Shown here: positions 34,042-41,605 of the stretch, piece by piece
Layout: the number at the start of each line of letters is the position of its first letter
Numbering within the stretch: the stretch's first letter is position 1
DNA from: Peptococcaceae bacterium BRH_c4a
Lineage (GTDB): Bacteria; Bacillota; Desulfotomaculia; Desulfotomaculales; Desulfocucumaceae
Direction: 5' to 3'
DNA length: 64,000 nt
NCBI GenBank assembly: GCA_000961585.1
Contig: LADN01000069.1
Coordinates: 27,416-91,415, forward strand
Translations under genes and position numbers: made by a program
Notes under the pieces: model-generated
Seen by the model: only the letters and a program-made list of their open reading frames with translations
Database searches by the model: none
What the model was told of the DNA's origin: nothing

Positions 34042-35166
34042 CTATATGAAAAAGCGGGAAAGTAAGGCTGCCACCAGTCCGGCGGTCAAAACCCTCATTA
34101 CTGCTCCCAGTACCGCAGCACCCATGGCCTCCTTCTCGTTCAAATCGGTACAGCCGGCCCATACCGCCGGGATTTGCCCGAAAATGACAGAGAAGGGAAA
34201 ACCGGAACAGGCCAGCACAAAGGATCCGATGACCATTTGAGGAGCGATGGCTGCCGGGTTTGCGGCTACAGCGGCCTTCAGCATACCCATAGCCAGCGTG
34301 GGGGAAACCAGTATGGTAATTATTCCGGTGTCGGGGTGGATGGAAAAGGCGGAGAGCATGGCTGTAAGTGCATTTTTGATTGGAGCCCAGTATCCCAGGA
34401 AATCCAGCCCGCCTATAATTGCATAAATAACCACACCGGCCGGGATAATCAGTAAAAACAAAAGCTCCGCTCCCTCCCGGGCGGCCCCGAAAATAGTGGG
34501 AAGGGCCGCGGTTTTGGGGGTAAACTGGGGCAGCTCGTCCAGTTTGACCGCCTTTGTCTGGCGGTATATGGTAAGGCGAAGGAGCGGCGGAACCAGTACC
34601 AGCGGAAGAAACACAGCAATGACAATAACCGGAAAAACCTTGATGCCAACGGTAGTCATAGCCAAAAGTCCCAGCATGAGGGTGGAGAATGACTGCTGGG
34701 ATTGAACCATGGTGGCGATGGCGATTTTCTGCTCATCCTTGGTGGCCCCTGCTTTTACCAGTATGGGGCCGGCTATCCGGCCGGCGGCGTTGATGTCTCC
34801 CAGTATGTTGTAGACTGCGGGTATCACGACGGCGGAGTTTACCCTGAAATATTTCATGATGGGGACAAATATCCTGATTAATGCGTCGGTGAAACCGAGC
34901 CTCTCCAGGATCCGCCCGATCATAACGCTGACGATGATGGCCACGCCCACATAGGAGGGAGACCAGACCCCATTGTTCCAATTACCGAAGATAAAAACTT
35001 TGAATATGGTGTAGGCATTGTTTACCATAGCGTCAAAAATACCGGCAATCACATTGGGTTTGAAAAACAAGCCAATTAATGACAATACCACCAGACTGAT
35101 ACCCACATATTCAACCTTGATCATGGTCCTCTTTTCGGGGGTTGGACTGCTTTCAAGGTTTGACAT
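34042..35166 (-). CDS. YjiH-like membrane protein (nucleoside-recognition/Gate domain)
   Basis: 374-residue integral membrane protein with about 9-10 hydrophobic segments and two Gate (nucleoside recognition) domains: about 70-190 (VYNILGDINAAGRIAGPILVK) and 230-374 (FVLACSGFPFSVIFGQIPAVW, partly quoted). YjiH/SpmA-B-type proteins of this kind are thought to be transporters, but the substrate is unknown. It follows the Nif3-like gene by 17 nt on the same strand, so both belong to one operon. Confidence 0.78.
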   Translation of the reverse strand: MSNLESSPTPEKRTMIKVEYVGISLVVLSLIGLFFKPNVIAGIFDAMVNNAYTIFKVFIFGNWNNGVWSPSYVGVAIIVSVMIGRILERLGFTDALIRIFVPIMKYFRVNSAVVIPAVYNILGDINAAGRIAGPILVKAGATKDEQKIAIATMVQSQQSFSTLMLGLLAMTTVGIKVFPVIVIAVFLPLVLVPPLLRLTIYRQTKAVKLDELPQFTPKTAALPTIFGAAREGAELLFLLIIPAGVVIYAIIGGLDFLGYWAPIKNALTAMLSAFSIHPDTGIITILVSPTLAMGMLKAAVAANPAAIAPQMVIGSFVLACSGFPFSVIFGQIPAVWAGCTDLNEKEAMGAAVLGAVMRVLTAGLVAALLSRFFI

Positions 35167-35183
35167 CGGTTTTTCCTCCTTTA

Positions 35184-36203
35184 TTATTCATTTTTCAACA
35201 GGAAATCGTCTGCAATCATTCCGGCATAAGACTGAATAGCTTCGGATCCGAAGGACTTAAGGGGTGTTGAGGTATAGCGTTCACGGAACAAAACCACTTC
35301 CACGCCGGGCAGCAGCCTCTGAAGGGCCATGGCCAGCGGCAGGCCGTTTTCAAATATCTCCAGGGCATGTGAATTTCCCACCAGGAAATTCATACCCAGT
35401 TCCCTGGCCTTGTCGGTTAAGGGATGCCCATCGGGAACCCGGCTGATGGAGGCAAGCAGGGTATCCACCTCGGGATGCTCCCGGACTGCCTGCTCAAGAT
35501 GGGCTGGCGTAAAGCCGGTGTGGGGAAAAATGTGAAGAACTGTTTCCACCTTGCTGTCCGTGGACCCGCATAATATCTTGCCGCCGGTGACTACGTTGGT
35601 TTCCTCCACATTGACGCAGTTTCGCACATCCCTCTCGGCTTTCAGCATACAGCGATCTTCTTCCATACACATGAGGTTGTCCAGGCGGGAGAGAATGTCA
35701 CCCAGGGTCTTGACCTCGGGCAGGGCTTTCCCCACATACATTATGTTGCCCGGAATCCCGCCGTAGGCTATTTCAACCCGGAAGGCCCGGTGTCCGTGCA
35801 GGTAGGACAGCCCGGGATGCAGTCCGTGAAAAGCCTCGTGCAGCTCAAAGGCGGCAATGTTATACAGGCCCAGATAAGTTTTCATGGTTACTCCGCCGCA
35901 GTTAGCGGCATCGGCAATGGGATGGTGGGCAACAATAGCGTCAACTCCGGTTGCCCCGGCCAGTTCAATGGCTACCTCGGTCAGGGTCATCAGAACGGCC
36001 AGTTTCTGTACCGTCTGACCCGGGCATCCGAACACAAGGCCGGGGATTTCAGTGACTTCCTTGCCAGGAATGCCGGAAGATTTCACAACCACAAAGGGGT
36101 TTTTCCCGGAGAATAAATCTGTGAGTCCTGACGGCACCCTCCCGCCGGTAATGGTATTAAGGGCACGCACGATGTCTTCCACGGCGGTTTTTCTGTTGTC
36201 CAT
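35184..36203 (-). CDS. Nif3-like (GTP cyclohydrolase I type 2 family) protein
   Basis: About 339 residues. The Nif3 metal-binding motif GVDAIVAHHPI is near residue 95, with AAFELHEAFHGLHPGLSYLHG (split) further on and a second metal region toward the C-terminus. The biochemical role of Nif3 proteins is not settled. The N-terminal 60-70 residues (TITGGRVPSGLTDLFSGKNP) are unlike the short Nif3 forms. I chose the ATG at 36203, which has GGGGGAG before it. It is first in a two-gene operon with the YjiH-like protein, downstream of a possible attenuator. Confidence 0.78.
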   Translation of the reverse strand: MDNRKTAVEDIVRALNTITGGRVPSGLTDLFSGKNPFVVVKSSGIPGKEVTEIPGLVFGCPGQTVQKLAVLMTLTEVAIELAGATGVDAIVAHHPIADAANCGGVTMKTYLGLYNIAAFELHEAFHGLHPGLSYLHGHRAFRVEIAYGGIPGNIMYVGKALPEVKTLGDILSRLDNLMCMEEDRCMLKAERDVRNCVNVEETNVVTGGKILCGSTDSKVETVLHIFPHTGFTPAHLEQAVREHPEVDTLLASISRVPDGHPLTDKARELGMNFLVGNSHALEIFENGLPLAMALQRLLPGVEVVLFRERYTSTPLKSFGSEAIQSYAGMIADDFLLKNE

Positions 36204-36301
36204 TTTTAACTCCCCCATAAATAATGTTTGGTCCTCCCTGTTATTTTTCTACCCTCCTTTCTTTTGTGCTTTAAGACCCAGCGGTTACGGCCTGAAAGCA
36301 A

Positions 36302-36436
36302 AAAAGCCGCCGGTTTAAAGGCTGATGCATAGACATCAACCCTTAAACCGACGGCTTTCTGGGTTCCATTAAGGCTCCCGCAACCTGATCGGCCCGAGCG
36401 CTCCCGATCGGTATTTTTCCGGGGATTAGGCGGAAA
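36302..36436 (-). promoter_or_regulatory. Structured leader with terminator before the Nif3-like gene
   Basis: Three hairpins follow one another on the minus strand. The first is GGTATTTTTCCG/CGGAAAAATACC (about 36434-36402), the second GATCGG/CCGATC (about 36403-36380). The third is a strong terminator, AAGCCG...CGGTTTAA with TTAAACCG...CGGCTT and six T (36357-36302), about 100 nt before the ATG. The arrangement suits an attenuator or riboswitch controlling the Nif3/YjiH operon. I could not match it to a known aptamer. It could equally be the terminator of the upstream DUF2294 gene. Confidence 0.5.
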
Positions 36437-36491
36437 AATACCTGACTTCAGCAGCACAATACCTTTTAATTTTACAATTTAAATTTCCTTT

Positions 36492-36845
36492 TTATCCTTC
36501 AGTAAGCGGCTCATAAAGAACCGCAACAGTAGCGGCAACCTCGTGTTCAGGGTCATAGTCCTTAAGGACCGTTTTGATTTTTAACCCCAGCTCTGCTTCA
36601 AACTGGGCCTTCAACCGCTTCTTGTTTTCGTCAAGCAAGGCTACGTCCAGCATGCGGGTAACCGAGCGGTTAACCTTGTCCAGCGCCTTCAGGCCGGGAA
36701 TCCGGCGGTGTTCGGCGAGAATAACAATTTTGCTGCCTATGATGTCCACCCGGAGACGTTTAACCCCAATTTCATACATCTCCTGGTTAACGCTGTTATA
36801 AACCTTCGCCACCGCCTGCTTAAGGTCAGACAGGGATTGAAACAA
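36492..36845 (-). CDS. DUF2294 (MpsC-like) protein
   Basis: Small cytoplasmic protein of about 117-122 residues matching DUF2294: the QAVAKVYNSVNQEMYEIGVK start, then VDIIGSKIVILAEHRRIPG and a C-terminal VAATVAVLYEPLTEG. This domain has been named MpsC after a Na+-translocating potential-generating system in staphylococci, but no mpsA/B homologues are near. I placed the start at a TTG (36845) that has GAGGGGA before it; a GTG at 36860 is the alternative. Confidence 0.75.
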   Translation of the reverse strand: MFQSLSDLKQAVAKVYNSVNQEMYEIGVKRLRVDIIGSKIVILAEHRRIPGLKALDKVNRSVTRMLDVALLDENKKRLKAQFEAELGLKIKTVLKDYDPEHEVAATVAVLYEPLTEG

Positions 36846-37021
36846 TTCAAATCCCCTCACTTGTTCAGATTATTAGAAATAATACGACACAAAATGCTAA
36901 AATCCTTCTTAAAAAAAATTTTTATATACGGAATTTAAATAAGCCAGATAAGGCAGACAAAGGAATGGGGCAGAACCAGATTGTATTTAATACCAAATGT
37001 CACTGGCCTGCCCCTATACAT

Positions 37022-37444
37022 TTAATGACAGGTACCCAGGCATGGTATGCCAAGATATTCAATTAACTCTTCGTATCCCATGTCTATAAGGTAATCCCGG
37101 CCTTTCATAAGAAAAAGAAGCGCTTTTCCATGGCGAATCTGTTTTCTCAACCCTATCAGCAATTCGTTTTTCAAATGGCGGTAAATTTCCTCCAGGGCCG
37201 AGGATTCCAGCAGAAAAATCAGGTCAGCGCTGGCATCGCGGAAACCAAGAAAGGGCTGTAGGCTGACTCTTATACTGTCCTCAAGTATTTCCCATACCTG
37301 AATGGTGCTTCCTTCACTCCCATCGCTGTTCCGTGGAAGAATGCCAATCTTTCCGTTAATCTTTATTTCTGAAAAAATTTCTTTGTTAATGTTTAGGCAA
37401 ATCCGCCACGTTTCAATATCATTAAGTATTATATCAGTTGTCAT
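37022..37444 (-). CDS. Small protein of unknown function downstream of the flavoenzyme
   Basis: About 140 residues starting MTTDIILNDIETWRICLNIN, with GGGGTG before the ATG at 37444. An open frame continues upstream into the flavoenzyme gene in another frame, but that part has no start site and is a shadow. There are no membrane segments. Helical segments such as EEIYRHLKNELLIGLRKQI and a Cys near the end (IPCLGTCH) can be seen. I do not recognise the family. It starts 61 nt after the flavoenzyme stop in the same direction and is therefore probably co-transcribed from the sigma-54 promoter. Confidence 0.6.
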   Translation of the reverse strand: MTTDIILNDIETWRICLNINKEIFSEIKINGKIGILPRNSDGSEGSTIQVWEILEDSIRVSLQPFLGFRDASADLIFLLESSALEEIYRHLKNELLIGLRKQIRHGKALLFLMKGRDYLIDMGYEELIEYLGIPCLGTCH

Positions 37445-37505
37445 TTTATTCACCCCGAGCGAGACCTGATGTCCAGGTCTGAATTCCCTTATTGATAAAA
37501 TTTGT

Positions 37506-39461
37506 TTATATCCTGGCGCCCAGGCGATAGCCCTCGTGAATCGCCTGATACAGCCCCCTTGGAGAGACAGCGTCGCCAATAATATGCAATTCGTCCACCA
37601 TGAATTCCAGTTCCTGGAAAAGACCTTGTTGCGACTGTCTTTCAGCCAGTACCACCGTGTCCGCCTCCACTGCCAGATCCCCATTTTCCTTAATTACCAC
37701 CACTCCGGCATCGGTGATTTCTTTTACATATACCCCGGTAATTGTTTTAATGTTCATCTCTTCCACCCAGGAAGCATGCCTCCACTTCCAGGTGGGCATA
37801 ACATCTTCGGCAATGCGCTTGGCCTGTTCTATGACCACTACTTCATGTCCGGCCATGGAAAGATATTCGGCGGTGCTGAGGCCCACTTTTTTTCCGCTGA
37901 TGACCGCCACCCTTTTGCCGCACTGGACTTTGTCTTCCATTACCTCAAAGGCTGTAACCGCTTTTTCCGCACCCGGCAGTGATCCGTGGTCAATACCTGA
38001 TCCGGTGGCCGCCACGGCCACGTCAAACCGGTGTAGCATTTTACGAAATTGTTTTGCTGTCATTTCCACCCCCAGCTTAACCTCTATTCCGTACTTTTCA
38101 ATCATTGCCTCGTAATAAGACAGCAAATCCTCCAGATCCTGCTTGTTGGCCAGGTCGTGATTGGAGTAGACTCTTAGCTGACCTCCCAAACTCTCCTTTT
38201 TCTCGTAAATAGTTACCTTGTGCCCCCTGCGGGCCGAAGTCACCGCGCATTCGAGTCCGGCCGGGCCGCCGCCGATGATAATGACGTTTTTCTGGTAGGC
38301 CGGTGGTCTTATCTGGTATTCGGGCTCCACTTCGTGGCCCAGCACTGGGTTTATGCTGCATATGTACGGCAGATCCCTGAAAAGCCTGGAAAGGCAAAGC
38401 AGACAGCCGATACAGGGCTTTACTTCCCTTGTGCGGTCTTCTGCAACCTTGTGCAGACGTTCCGGGTCAGCCAGGAACGGTCGGCATACTTCCCAGAGAT
38501 CGAACTGCCCTTTGGCAATGCTGTCGTTGGCCATAACTGCTCCCGGCAATCTCACCCCAAAGGCAAGGGGAATGTTTGGAATTTCTTTTTTGGCCTGCTT
38601 TGCCAGGTAATTCCAGTGCCCTGGGGCAACATCCCGGCCAATCGAAGAGGCCGGCGATTCCTGCCAGCCAATGCACATGCTGATCATATCCACTCCGGAG
38701 TTGGCAGCCATTTTTATCAGTTCCAGACATTCCTCCTCGGTGTTCCCCCCATACTGGTCCATAAGTTCTGTTCCGTTAAGGCGTACTATCAGCAGGTGAT
38801 CTCCGATGGCTTCTTTCATTTCCATAAGCAATTCCTGCATAAAGCGCCCCCTGTTTTCCAAAGAGCCGCCGTATTCGTCAGTGCGCCGGTTGGTAAATTT
38901 GGACAGGAAATTGGCAAGAATGTAACCCATGAAAGAAGTTACCTCAACCCCGTCAAATCCTACTTTGATAGCCCGCTTGGCTGCCTCCACGTGCTCCTTT
39001 ATGCACTGCTTTATGTCATCTTTGCTCATCTCGCGTGGAGGGCGGAAGTGAGGCAGGGTTTGGGGCACCACCGAGGGCGCAGCGCAGTACCCGAGATCGA
39101 TTCCGCCGTATCTTCCGGCGTGAAGTATCTGCTGGATGGCCACTGCGCCGTTTTCCTTGAACATGGCGGCAATCCTCTCAAACTGTGGGAGGAACTTGTC
39201 GTCATATATTGCTACCTGGCGGAAATATGCCTTTCCCTCGCCCTTGGGGTCGGGATAAGCGCCCTGGTTGGTGATCATCCCTGCCCCCGTTGAGGCAATA
39301 ACCCGGCAGCGCTCGATCTCGCGTTCGGTAATATACCCGTCCCGGGTATTATAGTTGGAAACTCAGCAGGCGGCATATTTAACACGGTTTTTCAGCTCAT
39401 ACCCGCCCACCTTTATTTTCTCAAATAATTTCGGCAACTTTGCTTCTCCCAGTCTTTGCAT
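37506..39461 (-). CDS. OYE/2,4-dienoyl-CoA-reductase-like flavoenzyme, predicted selenoprotein (TGA = Sec33)
   Basis: About 651 residues if the TGA at 39365-39363 is read as selenocysteine. Parts: FMN-binding OYE barrel (about 10-360), 4Fe-4S motif CIGCLLC plus a later Cys (about 352-375), then an FAD/NAD(P)-binding domain with VIIIGGGPAGLECAV near 395. This is the FadH / enoate-reductase layout. The ATG at 39461 has GGAGTGATATTTA before it. The first 61 codons are in frame and conserved (LFEKIKVGG, YELKNRVKYAAC, then Sec, VSNYNTRDGYITE). Sec is 11th from LKNR, exactly where YqjM has its FMN-tuning Cys. A SECIS-like hairpin follows. Without recoding only a truncated frame from 39278 remains, lacking the start of the barrel. 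A sigma-54 promoter precedes it. Substrate unknown: an unsaturated acyl-CoA or acid is likely. Confidence 0.82.
39333..39365 (-). promoter_or_regulatory. Bacterial SECIS-like hairpin after in-frame TGA
   Basis: On the minus strand TGA (39365-39363) is followed by 19 nt, then a 5-nt loop GGGAC (39343-39339) closed by ATACCC (39349-39344) and GGGTAT (39338-39333). The stem extends by a few A-T pairs with a bulge. A G-rich apical loop about 16-37 nt after UGA is what SelB recognises in bacterial selenoprotein mRNAs (E. coli fdhF has GGUCU at a similar distance). Confidence 0.7.
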
Positions 39462-39622
39462 TAAATATCACTCCTTAGCTTAATAATTAAAAGAATAACA
39501 CTTTTGGGTGATGGTATTGAGCAAGGCAATATTTCATAATAAAAATGAACACGAAAATGTTTTTTTAAAAAATCACCGGCAGTTGTAAAAATTGAATTGC
39601 CTTTTGCTATAGCAATATTATA

Positions 39623-39637
39623 GCAATAATCATACCA
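39623..39637 (-). promoter_or_regulatory. Sigma-54 promoter of the flavoenzyme gene
   Basis: Minus-strand TGGTATGATTATTGCT has the GG and GC dinucleotides at the correct -24/-12 spacing (GG at 39636-39635, GC at 39624-39623). The flanking sequence holds the palindrome TTGCTATAGCAA and a repeat of TATAGCAAT that could bind the neighbouring regulator. Confidence 0.65.
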
Positions 39638-39696
39638 GCCCTTTGATGAGCTCACCTTTTATATTGGCTTCAGACCGTTAAAGGAGGTATGTTTCT

Positions 39697-41460
39697 TTGG
39701 GGGAAATGTTGCTTACCGCCAAACAATTAGTTGACATTCTGGACTGCATCCGCAATGGAATAATTGTCGTCAACCGTGAGGGGACGGTTGTAATGGTTAA
39801 TGCTGCGGCGAAGAATATGATGAGATTCGAGGAACAGGTGGTCGGCAGGCCCATCACTTCGGTGGTGCCTAATACTAACATGCTCCATATTATTAACACC
39901 GGGCAAAGCGAATTCGGCAAGCGGTTTGTATTTAACAACAAAAACTTTGTGGTCAACAGGACCCCCATATTTAACGGGGACACGGTGTTGGGGGCGGTAA
40001 CCGTTTTTCAGGATGCAACGGAACTGGAGGAAGCGTTAACGGAACTGGAGTCTTTCAAGAAGATAAACCAGGAGTTGGAGGCCATTATAAACTCTTCATA
40101 CGACGGGATACTTATAACCGATGGAGAGGGTAACGTACTGAGGATAAATCAGGCCCTCCTGCGCGTGACCAGTCTTAGCGAGGAAAATTTTTACGGAAAG
40201 AAAATAGATGACCTCTTCAATGAGGGGCAATTTTTTTCGGAGCCCATAGCAAAATTAGCCAGGGTGAGAAAAAAGGTCGTTTCAGGCATCCAGGAAATTA
40301 AAACCGGAAAAGAAGTTATGGTAACATCAACCCCAATGCTGGACGATAACGGGGAAATAATCCGTATTGTTACAAATGCGAGGGACATGTCCGACCTCAT
40401 TAACTTGCAGGAGCAGCTGGCCCAGCAGCGGGAGGTGAGCGATCACCTGCGCCAGGAATTTAACCGTCTGCTGGAAGATGAATTAAAATCAAACGAGGTG
40501 ATTACCGATAATCAGGATATGATTAAAATACTTGAATTAACCAGGCGCATTGCCGGCAGCGAAGTGATCATCCTTCTTCTGGGCGAGTCCGGCGTGGGAA
40601 AAGAGATATTTACCAAGTTAATCCATATCTGGAGTAAAAGAAAAGGGGCTTTTATCAAGGTCAACTGCAGCGCCATACCGGCTCCCCTTTTGGAATCAGA
40701 GCTTTTTGGGTATTCCGGCGGGGCCTTTACCGGAGCTAAAAAGGAGGGCAAGCCGGGGCTTTTTGAGCTGGCCGATGAAGGGACACTTTTTCTTGATGAG
40801 ATTGAGGATTTGCCTCTTGAACTGCAGGGCAAGTTTCTAAGGGTATTGCAGGATCAAGAGTTTATCCGGCTGGGAGGTACCAAAGTAATAAGGGTAAATG
40901 TCCGGCTCATAGCAGCCAGCAATAAAGATCTCAGTGAAATGGTCCGGGAGCGGAAATTCAGGGAGGATCTTTACTATCGCCTTAATGTGGTTCCAATCAC
41001 CATTCCTCCGCTGCGTAACAGGAAAGAGGACATACCTTTGCTGGTGGATCATTTTCTTCGGAAATTCAATCAAAAATACGGCGCCAGAAAGATAATTCCT
41101 CCCGGGTTGCTAAAAGGTTTCGTAGATTATTGCTGGCCGGGAAACATCAGAGAATTAAAAAACATTATCGAGAGACTGGTAGTCACCAGCCCCGGTGACA
41201 TTGTCAGCGAAGACACTTTTTGTGCGGCAAGTCAGGGGGTTCAACCGGGAAAGGAAAGAATCGCCAGGGAGTTCCCTTCCTCTCAGCAAGCATCCGGAGT
41301 TGCAACCCTAAAATTGAAAGAAGCCGTTGAACGAACTGAAGTAGAGATTCTTCGTGCCGCAATGGCCAGATATAAAAATTTACGTCAGATGGGCCGTGCG
41401 CTGGGTATATCCCACACCGCAGTTTTGAAAAAGATAAAAAAGTACGGGCTGTCCTGTTAA
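39697..41460 (+). CDS. Sigma-54-dependent PAS regulator
   Basis: 587-residue enhancer-binding protein: two PAS domains (about 8-120 and 125-240), AAA+ domain (about 265-495) and a Fis-type HTH at the C-terminus (MGRALGISHTAVLKKIKKY). Walker A is GESGVGKE, and the sigma-54-contacting loop GAFTGA is intact, so it should activate sigma-54 promoters. The PAS domains suggest a small-molecule or redox input. The TTG start at 39697 has AGGAGGT at 39682-39688. It lies between, and probably controls, the divergent flavoenzyme and the downstream ligase, both of which have -24/-12 promoters. Confidence 0.9.
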   Translation: MGEMLLTAKQLVDILDCIRNGIIVVNREGTVVMVNAAAKNMMRFEEQVVGRPITSVVPNTNMLHIINTGQSEFGKRFVFNNKNFVVNRTPIFNGDTVLGAVTVFQDATELEEALTELESFKKINQELEAIINSSYDGILITDGEGNVLRINQALLRVTSLSEENFYGKKIDDLFNEGQFFSEPIAKLARVRKKVVSGIQEIKTGKEVMVTSTPMLDDNGEIIRIVTNARDMSDLINLQEQLAQQREVSDHLRQEFNRLLEDELKSNEVITDNQDMIKILELTRRIAGSEVIILLLGESGVGKEIFTKLIHIWSKRKGAFIKVNCSAIPAPLLESELFGYSGGAFTGAKKEGKPGLFELADEGTLFLDEIEDLPLELQGKFLRVLQDQEFIRLGGTKVIRVNVRLIAASNKDLSEMVRERKFREDLYYRLNVVPITIPPLRNRKEDIPLLVDHFLRKFNQKYGARKIIPPGLLKGFVDYCWPGNIRELKNIIERLVVTSPGDIVSEDTFCAASQGVQPGKERIAREFPSSQQASGVATLKLKEAVERTEVEILRAAMARYKNLRQMGRALGISHTAVLKKIKKYGLSC

Positions 41461-41493
41461 CAAAGGTTTCCAAAGGAAACCAAAGATAACAGA

Positions 41494-41539
41494 AACAATG
41501 TGAATTGGAAATATAAGTTTCCAATTCACATTGTTTTTT
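41494..41539 (+). terminator. Strong terminator after the regulator
   Basis: An 18-bp perfect stem (AACAATGTGAATTGGAAA with its complement) around TATAAG is followed by TTTTTT. It isolates the regulator from the ligase gene, which has its own sigma-54 promoter just downstream. Confidence 0.85.
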
Positions 41540-41552
41540 GAATTACTCTAAT

Positions 41553-41568
41553 TGGCTTACTATTTGCA
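41553..41568 (+). promoter_or_regulatory. Sigma-54 promoter of the acyl ligase gene
   Basis: TGGCTTACTATTTGCA fits the -24/-12 consensus (TGGC-n7-TTGCA) with GG at 41554-41555 and GC at 41566-41567. It lies 37 nt before the ligase ATG at 41606. Confidence 0.75.
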
Positions 41569-41605
41569 AATGAAAAACAGAAATTTCCTGCGAGGGGGTA
41601 TATTA

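Noticed and set aside
36206..36457. 83-codon minus-strand frame before the Nif3-like gene
   Set aside because: It crosses three stable hairpins including a terminator and has no recognisable protein features.
37506..39278. Flavoenzyme starting at the ATG at 39278 as a normal full gene
   Set aside because: It would lack the first strand and FMN-binding part of the barrel; the missing part is present in frame upstream across a TGA.
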